From Halomonas halmophila (GTDB lineage Bacteria > Pseudomonadota > Gammaproteobacteria > Pseudomonadales > Halomonadaceae), in assembly GCF_006540005.1 (NCBI RefSeq), contig NZ_BJOC01000016.1:1-59700 (forward strand): a stretch of DNA of 59,700 nt, in the 5' to 3' direction. Both the position numbers and the translations under genes were made by a program. Position 1 is the stretch's first letter. Each line of letters begins with the position of its first letter. Positions 25,793 through 34,613 of this stretch are shown in pieces. The notes under the pieces were generated by a model, which was not told the origin of the DNA, ran no database searches, and saw only the letters and a list, made by a program, of their open reading frames with translations.

Positions 25793-28357
25793 TCAGCTCT
25801 TGGGGCGCAGGTTCTCCGGATCGTACAGCGGCTTGTAGCCGACCGACTCGACCTGTACCGAGTAGATCTCGTCGAAGTACTGGACGTTGAGGGTGCGCCC
25901 CTCTTCGCAGTAGGCGTAGGGCAGATAGCCGAGGCAGATGTTCTTGCCCACCGACGGGCCGTAGGCAACGCTGGTGACGTAGGAATTCCGACCGAGCTCA
26001 TCGACCAGGGTCTTGCCGGTCTGCGGATCCATGATCGGCAGATGCCCGACCGGGTAACGCGCGACGCCGTTGGCATCGGTGTTGTCGATCATCGTCATGG
26101 TGCACAGATAGGCTGGCTGATGCGCACGCTCGCGCTGGGCGACGTAGGCCTCCTTGCCATGGAAGTCGGCCGGCTTGACCTTCGGCCGGGCCAGGCCCGC
26201 TTCCAACAGGTTGTAGTCGGTCTTCAGGTCGGCATTCTGCAGGCGCAGGCACTTCTCCAGACGGCGGCTGTTGGCGTAGGTCTCGATGCCGACCGGGGTG
26301 ACGCCCTGGTCGTACAGGGTATCCCACAGCGCCAGGCCATCGTCGTACTGGAAGTGCAGCTCCCAGCCCTGCTCGCCGACGTAGGAGATGCGGAAGGCGG
26401 TGACCGGGGTGCCGTTGACCGTGATGTCCCTGACGGCGGCGAACGGGAAGTTGTCCACCGTGAGGGCATCCGGGTCGTCGACGACGGACTGCAGCGTCGT
26501 GCGGGCGTTCGGGCCCCACAGGCCGATGCAGCCGAAGTCGGTGGTGCGTTCCTGGATGTCGACGCTGAAGCCCTTGTCCTCGGCCATGCGCTTCATCCAG
26601 ATGTAGTCGCGATTGCCCGCGTCGCCGCCGTCGATGACGCGGTAGTGGCTCTCGCCCATGCGCAGGACCGTCAGATCGGCGCGCACGCCGCCCAGATGGT
26701 CGAGGAAATGGGTGTAGACACCCTTGCCGACCGGCATATCGCCACCGACCTTGGCCACGCTGGTGTACTCCATCAGCGCCTCGGCATCGCGGCCCGTGAC
26801 GTCGTAGATGGCGAAGTGCGACAGGTTGATCATGCCGACGTTCTCGGACAGTTCGAGATGCTCGGCGTTGGAGACACGCCAGAAGTGGCGGTTGTCCCAC
26901 TCGGCGTTGCGTTCCGGCACCTTGTCGCCCCACTTCGCGAGCAGGTGTTCGTTGCTGGCGTAGCCGTGCGCCCGCTCCCAGCCGGCCGCTTCCATGAAGT
27001 AGCCACCGAGCTCGACTTCGCGCTCGTAGAAGGGGCTCTGACGCAGGTTGCGCGCCGCCGTGTACGGCTCGCGGTTGTGGACCGGCGGGTTGTAGATCTT
27101 GAAGGCGGTCTCGTAGGAGCGGGACTCGATGTAGTCCGCTTCCTTCTGGAAGGGGTAGTAGCGGGTGAAGTCGATGCCGTGCGGATCGATCTCGACGCGC
27201 CCGTCGGTCATCCAGTCGGCGACGACCTTGCCCGTGCCGGGGCCGTCCTTCACCCAGACGGACTCGACGTACCACAGGCCACGTACCTTGGCGGACTCGC
27301 CGATGGACGGGCCGCCGTCGGCGGTGACCTGCAGCAGGCCGTTGAACGAGTGCTTTTCGTCGTAGCCGAGCTCACCCAGGATGGGGGTCAGTTCCATGGC
27401 CCGCTCGAGCGGCTCCATGATCTGCTCCATCTCCAGGTCGCGCTGCGAGGGCGACAGGCGCGCTTCTTCCTTCTCGAGGATGTCGCGCGGATGGACCATG
27501 CGCGGAGCCTTCTCCTCGTAGTAGCCCCATTCGATCTGGCCGCCCTCGGTGGTATTCGGGTCGCCGGTGTCGCGCAGGTAGGCCGAGTTGCCCTGGTCGC
27601 GCAGCAGCGGGTAGCCGATCTCCTTGCCGGTGCCGGCGAATTCCTCGTACGGTCCGAACCACAGCAGCGGGTGGTCGACCGGCATGATTGGCAGGTCCTC
27701 GCCGGCCATCTCGGCGATCATGCGGCCCCACAGGCCGGCGCAGCAGACGACGTACGGCGCTTCGATGTAGCCGCGATGGGTATACACGCCCTTGATGCGG
27801 CCATTCTCGATCTCGAGGCCGGTCGCCGGGGTGTTGGCGAAGGCCTGGAGCTTGCCCGTCTCTTCCGCTTTCTTCACCAGTTCGCCACTGAAGATCTGCG
27901 AGCGCGGGATGACCAGGCCGGCGTCCGGGTCGTACATGGCGCCCTGGATCTGGTCTTCCTCGATGAGCGGCATGAGCTCCTTGGCTTCCTTCGGACCAAT
28001 CATGCGCACGTTGGTGCCGAAGGCGCGTCCAGAGTCGACCTTGCGCTTGAGTTCCTCCATCCGCTCATCATCGCCGACCCGCGCGACCTCGAGGCCACCG
28101 ACACGATCGTAGTGCCCCATCTTGTCGAAGAACTCGATGGAGTAGGTGGTGGTGTAGCACGTCATCTCATCGTGCGCGGTGGCGAAGCAGAAGTCGGAGG
28201 CGTGCGAGGTCGAGCCGATATCGGTGGGGATCGCCGACTTGTCGATACCCACGATGTTCTCCCAGCCACGCTCGATCAGGTGATGGGCCACGGAGGCACC
28301 GACGATGCCCCCCTGACCAATGATGACGACGTCTGCCTGAGTGGGGAAGGTTGCCAT
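25793..28357 (-). CDS. Dimethylglycine/sarcosine dehydrogenase-like flavoprotein (DAO plus GcvT domains)
   Basis: An 854-aa fusion of an N-terminal FAD-dependent DAO domain (VVIIGQGGIVGASVAHHL, about residues 10-27), a linker FAO-type region and a C-terminal GcvT-like folate-binding domain (NLSHFAIYDVTGRDAEALM and ISYVGEQGWELHF). Enzymes of this layout oxidatively demethylate N,N-dimethylglycine or sarcosine and pass the methyl carbon to tetrahydrofolate. The segment GSTSHAS puts a His where dimethylglycine oxidase and relatives attach FAD covalently. No signal peptide is seen. It is next to the formate dehydrogenase operon and in the same direction, 149 bp downstream of fdsD, which would suit removal of the C1 product. 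The exact methylamine substrate cannot be told from sequence. Confidence 0.8.
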   Translation of the reverse strand: MATFPTQADVVIIGQGGIVGASVAHHLIERGWENIVGIDKSAIPTDIGSTSHASDFCFATAHDEMTCYTTTYSIEFFDKMGHYDRVGGLEVARVGDDERMEELKRKVDSGRAFGTNVRMIGPKEAKELMPLIEEDQIQGAMYDPDAGLVIPRSQIFSGELVKKAEETGKLQAFANTPATGLEIENGRIKGVYTHRGYIEAPYVVCCAGLWGRMIAEMAGEDLPIMPVDHPLLWFGPYEEFAGTGKEIGYPLLRDQGNSAYLRDTGDPNTTEGGQIEWGYYEEKAPRMVHPRDILEKEEARLSPSQRDLEMEQIMEPLERAMELTPILGELGYDEKHSFNGLLQVTADGGPSIGESAKVRGLWYVESVWVKDGPGTGKVVADWMTDGRVEIDPHGIDFTRYYPFQKEADYIESRSYETAFKIYNPPVHNREPYTAARNLRQSPFYEREVELGGYFMEAAGWERAHGYASNEHLLAKWGDKVPERNAEWDNRHFWRVSNAEHLELSENVGMINLSHFAIYDVTGRDAEALMEYTSVAKVGGDMPVGKGVYTHFLDHLGGVRADLTVLRMGESHYRVIDGGDAGNRDYIWMKRMAEDKGFSVDIQERTTDFGCIGLWGPNARTTLQSVVDDPDALTVDNFPFAAVRDITVNGTPVTAFRISYVGEQGWELHFQYDDGLALWDTLYDQGVTPVGIETYANSRRLEKCLRLQNADLKTDYNLLEAGLARPKVKPADFHGKEAYVAQRERAHQPAYLCTMTMIDNTDANGVARYPVGHLPIMDPQTGKTLVDELGRNSYVTSVAYGPSVGKNICLGYLPYAYCEEGRTLNVQYFDEIYSVQVESVGYKPLYDPENLRPKS

Positions 28358-28506
28358 GGTTGTTCCTCCGTTACCTTGGGATCGAGCGCTATCCTGTCAC
28401 GCTAATGCACGTCGATGAAGCGGGCTGTCCCATCACGACGCCGTCATGTGTCATGGCGACAGCCGATGGCAAACCGGGATGGCTATCGGCAGAACGAGTG
28501 ACTTAT

Positions 28507-28734
28507 TCACGACGCCTGGCGTCGTTGCTCCGCCAGCTGTTCGACGGCCTGGCGGGCGATGGGGGTGAAGTCGCCGTCGGCATCATCCAGGTAGCTGATG
28601 ATGCGTTCCTTCATGCTGCGCGCCCAGAATTTTTCCAGGTGATTCTTGACGCCGGTGGCCGGGTCGCTGGAACTCTGGAGGTTGTGGGCGATCTGATTGG
28701 CCATGTGAATCAGGGTATCGCGTTGGTCGGACAT
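28507..28734 (-). CDS. fdsD: NAD-dependent formate dehydrogenase delta subunit
   Basis: A 75-aa basic-acidic helical protein (NQIAHNLQSSSDPATGVKNH, then ARSMKERIISYLD) of the FdsD family, the small last member of soluble formate dehydrogenase operons. Its role is thought to be assembly or stability of the enzyme. It starts 10 bp after fdsC and closes the fdsGBACD operon. Confidence 0.88.
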   Translation of the reverse strand: MSDQRDTLIHMANQIAHNLQSSSDPATGVKNHLEKFWARSMKERIISYLDDADGDFTPIARQAVEQLAEQRRQAS

Positions 28735-28744
28735 GGAGAGCTCC

Positions 28745-29572
28745 TCAAGCGTGCTGCAGGGCAGGTGATGGCTGGCTGACGGGACGGTGATAGACCAGGT
28801 GACGCCCCGGTCGTGCGAAGCCGATCAACAGCAGGTCGGCGGCCCGCGCCTGCTCGACCGCCAGGCTGGTGGCCGCCGAGACGGAGACCAGGGCGCCGAT
28901 GCCGGCGCTGGCGCACTTGTGCACCATCTCGTAGCTGGCGCGACTGGACACCAGGGCAAAGCCTTCCTGTCGGTTCGTGCGCTGGCGGGCGAGGGCGCCG
29001 ATCATCTTGTCCAGGGCATTGTGACGGCCGACATCCTCGCGGGCGATCTGTACCTCGCCATCCTCATCGCACCAGGCGGCACCATGGCTGGCACCGGTGG
29101 CGGACTGCGCCGGCTGGTGATCGCGCAGGCGTGACAGGGCATGCTGGACGGTAGCGTCATCGAGCTGCGGGGGGCTGACCCTCGGGATCGGCCGGATGGC
29201 CTGCTCCAGCGACTCGGCGCCGCACAGGCCGCAACCGGTCTTGCCCGACAGGCTGCGGCGACGTTGCCGCAGCTCGGCCATGCGCTGGCTGGCGATGTCC
29301 AGGTGCAGGGCAATGCCGTCTGCTTCCTGGTGAAGCGTCAGGTCATACAGCTCGTCGGGATGCCCGAGGATGCCCTCGGTCAGGCTGAAGCCGAGGGCGA
29401 AGTCCTCCAGGTCGACGGGACTGGCCATCATCACGGCATGCGAAATGCCGTTGTAGACCAGTGCCACCGGTGTCTCCAGCACCAGGTCGTCATCATGAAC
29501 ATCGGCCTCCCAGGCCGGCTCGCGGTGCTCCTCCACCACAAACCGGCCCGACCACGCCGCCTCCTCCGTCAC
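28745..29572 (-). CDS. fdsC: Formate dehydrogenase accessory sulfurtransferase FdhD/FdsC
   Basis: FdhD-family protein that transfers sulfur to, and delivers, the molybdenum bis-MGD cofactor so that formate dehydrogenase becomes active. The 275-aa product contains the conserved TGCGLCG motif with the two key cysteines (about residues 112-115) and the C-terminal REDVGRHNALDKMIG and SSRASYEMVHKC segments. The start is a GTG at 29572 that overlaps the fdsA stop (GTGA), so it is translationally coupled to its client. Confidence 0.93.
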   Translation of the reverse strand: MTEEAAWSGRFVVEEHREPAWEADVHDDDLVLETPVALVYNGISHAVMMASPVDLEDFALGFSLTEGILGHPDELYDLTLHQEADGIALHLDIASQRMAELRQRRRSLSGKTGCGLCGAESLEQAIRPIPRVSPPQLDDATVQHALSRLRDHQPAQSATGASHGAAWCDEDGEVQIAREDVGRHNALDKMIGALARQRTNRQEGFALVSSRASYEMVHKCASAGIGALVSVSAATSLAVEQARAADLLLIGFARPGRHLVYHRPVSQPSPALQHA

Positions 29573-32439
29573 TGCGTGACCCCATGCGCCACCGGTTCAC
29601 GGGCGGAATCGAGGTATTCGCGCTGTGCGCGATCGAAGTCGTCGTAGCGCTTCTGCCAGGCCGAGGGCTGGCTGACCTTCTCTACCTGTACCGCCGTGAC
29701 CTTGTACTCGGGGCAGTTGGTGGCCCAGTCGGAGCTGTTGGTGGTGATTACGTTGGCACCACTGCCCGGGTGGTGGAAGGTGGTATAGACCACCCCCGGC
29801 TGCATGCGCTCGCTGAGCCGGGCGCGCAGCACCGTCTGGCCGGAGCGGCTGGTAATGCCCAGCCAGTCGCCATCGCTGATGCCGCGCATTTCCGCATCCG
29901 AGGGATGGATATCCAGGACGTCCTCGTCGTGCCAGTTCTGGTTGTCGGTGCGTCGCGTCTGAGCGCCGACGTTGTACTGGGAGAGAATGCGCCCGGTGGT
30001 CAGCAACAGCGGGAAGCGCCGGTTGGTGCGTTCCTCGGTGGCCACGTACTCGGTGATGGCGAAGCGTCCCAGGCCGATCGGGAAGTCGAATTCGTGCATG
30101 GTCGGCGTGCCCTGCGGATGCTCGTCATTGCAGGGCCACTGCAGGCTGCCGAGTTCCTCGAGCTTGTCGTAGCTGACGCCGGTGAAGGTCGGCGCCAACT
30201 GCGCGATCTCGTCCATGATCTCCGAGGGATGTTGATAGTCCATCGGATAGCCCAGGGCACGCGCCAGGTCGACGGTGATCTCCCAGTCTTCCTTGCCGGC
30301 GCGGGGCGGCATCACCTTGCGCACCCGGTTGATGCGCCGCTCGGCATTGGTGAAGGTGCCGTTCTTCTCCAGGAAGCTCGAGCCGGGCAGCAGCACATGG
30401 GCGTACTTGGCGGTCTCGTTGAGGAAGATATCCTGCACGATCAGGCAGTCCAGCGAGGTCAGGGCCGCTTCGACGTGCTGAGTATTGGGGTCGGACTGCG
30501 CAATGTCCTCGCCCTGCACGTACATCGCCTTGAAGGTACCCTCGATGGCCGCATCGAACATGTTGGGAATGCGCAGGCCGGGCTCGTCGTCGATGGGCAC
30601 GCCCCAGACGTTCTCGAAGCGGTTGCGGGCTTCGTTGTCGGCGACATGCTGGTAGCCCGGCAGCTCATGGGGGAAGGAGCCCATGTCGCAGGAACCCTGG
30701 ACATTGTTCTGGCCGCGCAGCGGGTTCACGCCGACGCCTTCGCGGCCGATGTTGCCGGTGGCCATGGCCAGGTTGGCGATGCCCATGACCATGGTCGATC
30801 CCTGGCTGTGCTCGGTGACGCCCAGACCATAGTAGATGGCGCCATTGGGAACGCTGGCATAGGTGCGCGCCGCCTGACGGACGGCTTCCGGCGATACGCC
30901 GGTGACGTTCTCGACGGCCTCCGGCGAATGGCGCTCCTCGCTGATGAAGTCGCGCCAGGTCCGGTAGGCCTCGGTGTCGCAACGCTCGGCGATGAAGTCA
31001 TGATCCTCGAGCCCTTCGGTCACCACCACGTGGCCCAGGGCATTGACCAGCGCCACATTGGTGCCCGGACGCAGCGGCAGGTGCTGAGCGTCGCCGCGAT
31101 GCGGTGTGTCCAGCAGGTCGATGTGCCGCGGGTCGGCGACGATCAGGCTGGCCCCTTCGCGCATCCGGCGGCGCATCTGGGAGGCGAACACCGGGTGGGC
31201 GTCGGTGGGGTTGGCGCCGATGACGATGATGGCATCCGACTTCATCACCGAGTCGAAGGTCTGGGTACCGGCGGACTCGCCGAGGGTGGTCTTCAGGCCA
31301 TAGCCGGTGGGCGAGTGACAGACCCGGGCACAGGTATCGGTGTTGTTGTTGCGGAAGGCGGCGCGGATCAGCTTCTGCACCAGGTAGGTTTCCTCGTTGG
31401 TGCAGCGCGAGGAGGTGATGCCACCGATGCTTTCGCGGCCGTACTTCTCCTGGGTGGCCGTGAGGCGTTCGGCGGCGAAGCCGATGGCTTCTTCCCAGCT
31501 GACCTCGCGCCAGGCTTCCTCGATGGAGTCGCGAATCATCGGGGTGGTCAGGCGATCCTGGTGGGTCGCATAGCCGAAGGCGAAACGGCCCTTGACGCAG
31601 GAGTGGCCGTGATTGGCGTCACCGCCCTTGTAGGGCACCATGCGCACGACCTCGCTGCCCTTCATTTCGGCCTTGAAGGAGCAGCCGACGCCGCAGTAGG
31701 CGCAGGTGGTGATGACGCTGTGATCCGGCACGCCCTGCTCGACGACGCTCTTTTCCATCAGGGTGGCGGTCGGGCAGGCCTGGACACAGGCGCCGCAGGA
31801 CACGCACTCGGAGTCCATGAAGTCTTCCATCTGGCTCGGCGAGACCTTGGAGTCGAAGCCGCGGCCGTCGATGGTCAGCGCGAAGGTACCCTGGACCTCC
31901 TCACAGGCGCGCACGCAGCGCGAGCAGACGATGCACTTGCTGGGATCGAAGCTGAAGTAGGGGTTCGACTCGTCCTTTTCGGCGTCGAGGTGGTTCTCGC
32001 CGGCGTAGCCGTAACGGACTTCGCGCAGGCCCACGGCGCCGGCCATGTCCTGCAGCTCGCAGTCGCCGTTGGCGGCACAGGTCAGGCAGTCCAGCGGGTG
32101 GTCGGAGATGTACAGCTCCATGACATTGCGGCGCAAACGAGCCAGCTTGGTGTTCTGGGTCGTGACCTGCATGCCGGCTTCCACCGGCGTGGTGCAGGAG
32201 GCCGGATAACCACGCTTGCCCTCGACCTGAACGGCACACAGGCGGCAGGAGCCGTAGGCTTCGAGGTTGTCACTGGCACACAGCTTGGGGATGTTGATAT
32301 CGGCAAGCGCCGCGGCGCGCATCACCGAGGTGCCCTCGGGTACGGTGATCTCCACGCCATCGATTTCCAGACTGACGTGGTTCTCCGACAGCCGGGCGGG
32401 CGTGCCGTAATCCTTGTTGGGGTCGTAATAGCCGAGCAT
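29569..32439 (-). CDS. fdsA: NAD-dependent formate dehydrogenase alpha subunit
   Basis: The catalytic subunit that oxidises formate to CO2 at a Mo- (or W-) bis-MGD centre. The 956-aa product starts at the ATG at 32439 with GGGAGAG 8 nt upstream. It has an N-terminal [2Fe-2S] domain (GSCRLCAVQV), a NuoG-like Cys segment (CLTCAANGDCELQ), two 4Fe-4S motifs (CIVCSRCVRACE and CVSCGACVQACP), the CAYCGVGC cluster at the start of the molybdopterin domain, and the metal-ligand Cys in ARVCHSPTG. This is the layout of soluble FdsA/FdhF-type enzymes. It is overlapped by fdsC. Confidence 0.95.
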   Translation of the reverse strand: MLGYYDPNKDYGTPARLSENHVSLEIDGVEITVPEGTSVMRAAALADINIPKLCASDNLEAYGSCRLCAVQVEGKRGYPASCTTPVEAGMQVTTQNTKLARLRRNVMELYISDHPLDCLTCAANGDCELQDMAGAVGLREVRYGYAGENHLDAEKDESNPYFSFDPSKCIVCSRCVRACEEVQGTFALTIDGRGFDSKVSPSQMEDFMDSECVSCGACVQACPTATLMEKSVVEQGVPDHSVITTCAYCGVGCSFKAEMKGSEVVRMVPYKGGDANHGHSCVKGRFAFGYATHQDRLTTPMIRDSIEEAWREVSWEEAIGFAAERLTATQEKYGRESIGGITSSRCTNEETYLVQKLIRAAFRNNNTDTCARVCHSPTGYGLKTTLGESAGTQTFDSVMKSDAIIVIGANPTDAHPVFASQMRRRMREGASLIVADPRHIDLLDTPHRGDAQHLPLRPGTNVALVNALGHVVVTEGLEDHDFIAERCDTEAYRTWRDFISEERHSPEAVENVTGVSPEAVRQAARTYASVPNGAIYYGLGVTEHSQGSTMVMGIANLAMATGNIGREGVGVNPLRGQNNVQGSCDMGSFPHELPGYQHVADNEARNRFENVWGVPIDDEPGLRIPNMFDAAIEGTFKAMYVQGEDIAQSDPNTQHVEAALTSLDCLIVQDIFLNETAKYAHVLLPGSSFLEKNGTFTNAERRINRVRKVMPPRAGKEDWEITVDLARALGYPMDYQHPSEIMDEIAQLAPTFTGVSYDKLEELGSLQWPCNDEHPQGTPTMHEFDFPIGLGRFAITEYVATEERTNRRFPLLLTTGRILSQYNVGAQTRRTDNQNWHDEDVLDIHPSDAEMRGISDGDWLGITSRSGQTVLRARLSERMQPGVVYTTFHHPGSGANVITTNSSDWATNCPEYKVTAVQVEKVSQPSAWQKRYDDFDRAQREYLDSAREPVAHGVTQ

Positions 32440-32459
32440 GGCGTTCTCTCCCTCAGCGC

Positions 32460-33992
32460 TCAACGCTGCAGGTCGTCAGGAAAATGGTTGATCACACTCT
32501 TCACCGGGAAGGGCGTCATTCCGCCCATGGCGCACAAGGAGCCGTCTTCCATGGTTTCGCAGAGTTCTTCGAGCAGTTCCAGGTTGGCGGCGCGATCCTG
32601 GTTGGCGACGATGCGGTCGATGACTTCCACGCCGCGGGTCGAGCCGATGCGGCAGGGCGTGCACTTGCCGCACGACTCCACCTTGCAGAACTCCATCGAG
32701 AAGCGCGCCTGCTCCGCCATGTCGACGCTGTCATCGAACATCACCACGCCGCCGTGGCCCACGCCCGCACCGACTTCGGCGAAGGTCTCGTAGTCCAGCG
32801 GCATGTCCCACTGGCTGTCGGGCAGGTAGGCACACAGCGGACCGCCGACCTGTACCGCCCGCAGCGGTCGCTCGGTGAAGGTGCCGCCGCCGAAGGACTC
32901 CATGACCTCGCGCAGGGTGGTGCCGAAGGCCAGCTCGATCAGGCCGCCGTACTTGACGTTGCCGGCCAGCTGAATCGCCAGGGTGCCGCGGGAACGGCCC
33001 ATGCCGAAGTCGGCGTAGGCCTGACTGCCCCGCGCGAGGATGTAGGGCACGGCGGCCAGCGAGAGCACGTTGTTGACCACGGTGGGGCAGCCGAAGAGGC
33101 CGACGATGGCCGGCAGCGGCGGCTTGTAACGCACCATGCCGCGCTTGCCCTCGAGGCTTTCGAGCAGCGAGGTTTCCTCGCCGCAGATATAGGCGCCGGC
33201 GCCGAGGCGGACCTCCAGGTCGAAGTGCCGGCCGCTGCCCCGGATGTCGGCCCCCAGGTAGCCGGCCTGCTCGGCGCGGGCGATGGCCTCGTCGAGGATG
33301 CGCTTGGCCAGCGGGTATTCGGAACGCAGGTAGATGTAGCCCTGGGTGGCGCCCACCGCCAGGCCGGCGATCGCCATGCCTTCGATCAGCATGTAGGGGT
33401 CGCACTCCATCGCCAGGCGGTCGGCGAAGGTGCCGGAGTCGCCTTCATCGGCATTGCAGACGATGTACTTCTGCTCGCCGGCGGCGTCGTGCACCGTCTG
33501 CCACTTGATGCCGGTGGGGAAGGCCGCGCCGCCCCGGCCGCGCAACCCGGATTCCTTGACCTCGTCGACGATGGCCTGGCCACTCATCGCCAGGGCATTT
33601 TCCAGGCCCTGGAAGCCTTCCAGGGCGCGGTAATCGTCCAGCGACAGCGGGTCGGTGACGCCGATGCGCGAGAAGGTCAGACGCTGCTGACGGGCGAGAT
33701 AGGGAATCGCGTCGGTAGGACCGCAGGCCAGGGCATGGTCGTCATTTCCCTCCAGCATGCCGTCATCCAGCAGGCCGGGAACGTCACCAGCGCTGACCGG
33801 GCCATAGGCGACGCGCCCGGAGGCTGTCTCGACCTCGACCATGGGCTCCAGCCAGGCCAGCCCGCGGGAGCCGTTGCGAATCAGCTGGATGTCGCTGCCC
33901 CGGGTACTGGCTTCGGACTCCAGGCGTTCGGCCACGGCATCGGCACCCATCGCCAGCGCCGTGGTATCACGCGGCACATAGACACGGACCAT
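32460..33992 (-). CDS. fdsB: NAD-dependent formate dehydrogenase beta subunit (NuoF-like)
   Basis: The NADH-forming subunit: it carries FMN and a [4Fe-4S] cluster and passes electrons from FdsA to NAD+. The 510-aa product has an N-terminal thioredoxin-like domain (about residues 1-100), the FMN/NAD motif GLRGRGGAAFPTGIKW (about 150-165), the GEETSLLESLEGKRG segment and the C-terminal cluster SCGKCTPCRIG. Its start overlaps the fdsG stop by one base (TAATG), and fdsA begins 20 bp after its stop. Confidence 0.95.
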   Translation of the reverse strand: MVRVYVPRDTTALAMGADAVAERLESEASTRGSDIQLIRNGSRGLAWLEPMVEVETASGRVAYGPVSAGDVPGLLDDGMLEGNDDHALACGPTDAIPYLARQQRLTFSRIGVTDPLSLDDYRALEGFQGLENALAMSGQAIVDEVKESGLRGRGGAAFPTGIKWQTVHDAAGEQKYIVCNADEGDSGTFADRLAMECDPYMLIEGMAIAGLAVGATQGYIYLRSEYPLAKRILDEAIARAEQAGYLGADIRGSGRHFDLEVRLGAGAYICGEETSLLESLEGKRGMVRYKPPLPAIVGLFGCPTVVNNVLSLAAVPYILARGSQAYADFGMGRSRGTLAIQLAGNVKYGGLIELAFGTTLREVMESFGGGTFTERPLRAVQVGGPLCAYLPDSQWDMPLDYETFAEVGAGVGHGGVVMFDDSVDMAEQARFSMEFCKVESCGKCTPCRIGSTRGVEVIDRIVANQDRAANLELLEELCETMEDGSLCAMGGMTPFPVKSVINHFPDDLQR

Positions 33993-34483
33993 TATTTGAC
34001 CTCCAGCGGCACGGTGCGCATGTCCTCGACCAGGCGGTCGAAGCTTTCCGTCGTGACACGCCCGTGGACCTGGTCATCGACGCTGATGGATGGCCCGCAG
34101 GCACAGTTGCCCAGGCAGTAGACGGCTTCCAGGGTAATTTCCCGGTCACGGGTCGTCTGGTGATAGTCGATCTCGAGGCTCGTCTTGGCGTGGGCTTCCA
34201 GCGTGCGCGCGCCCAGAGCCTGGCAGGCCTCGGCGCGACAGATGCGCACCACATGGCTGCCCGGCTGCGAGGTACGGAAATGGTGGTAGAAAGTGATGAC
34301 ACCGTGCACCTCGGCGCGCGTCATCAACAGGGATTCGGCGAGCTGGGGCACGGCCCCCTCCGGCACGTAGCCGACCCTGTCCTGTATGGCGTGAAGAATG
34401 GGCAGAAGGGCACCGGGCTTGTGCTTCAGGGCGTCGATCTCGTCCTGGATCAGCTGCGGCGTCCAATCGGCGGATGTGCTCAT
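33992..34483 (-). CDS. fdsG: NAD-dependent formate dehydrogenase gamma subunit (NuoE-like)
   Basis: A thioredoxin-fold [2Fe-2S] subunit, 163 aa, first gene of the fds operon. The four cluster cysteines are in ICRAEACQALG (Cys pattern CxxxxC) and YCLGNCACGPS. It forms the diaphorase half together with FdsB. The ATG at 34483 is preceded by AGGTGATG. The divergent regulator gene lies 130 bp away. Confidence 0.93.
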   Translation of the reverse strand: MSTSADWTPQLIQDEIDALKHKPGALLPILHAIQDRVGYVPEGAVPQLAESLLMTRAEVHGVITFYHHFRTSQPGSHVVRICRAEACQALGARTLEAHAKTSLEIDYHQTTRDREITLEAVYCLGNCACGPSISVDDQVHGRVTTESFDRLVEDMRTVPLEVK

Positions 34484-34509
34484 CGGACATCACCTGATGG
34501 TTGTTGTCG

Positions 34510-34604
34510 TCTATATAGGCACGCTCTTTCATATTTTAGCAGTTGAGCGTGCGTCACGGTTGCATTAAAGCTAGCATTGGATGGCCACTTTCAAAATATG
34601 AAAC
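34510..34604. promoter_or_regulatory. Divergent control region of fds and its regulator
   Basis: This A/T-rich spacer contains two perfect 11-bp copies of one site in opposite orientation: TTTCATATTTT at 34527-34537 and AAAATATGAAA at 34593-34603. The first is framed by 8-bp arms GCACGCTC (34519-34526) and GAGCGTGC (34545-34552), and a short dyad CTATATAG lies at 34511-34518. Paired inverted sites like these suit binding by two dimers of the adjacent regulator. Which site acts for which promoter is not known. Confidence 0.55.
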
Positions 34605-34613
34605 TTGCATCAT

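Noticed and set aside
26042..28405. A 787-codon plus-strand open frame opposite the DAO-GcvT gene
   Set aside because: Same reason: composition typical of reversed GC-rich codons, no motif, and a strong family match on the minus strand.
29461..32793. A 1110-codon open frame on the plus strand opposite fdsA
   Set aside because: It is the antisense shadow of a GC-rich coding sequence: no ribosome-binding site, low-complexity Gly/Ala/His/Val composition, no recognisable domain, and the opposite strand encodes an obvious FdsA.
32484..34121. A 545-codon plus-strand open frame opposite fdsB
   Set aside because: Shadow frame over a clear NuoF-like gene; its repetitive GHGG/AEAD-type composition has no family features.
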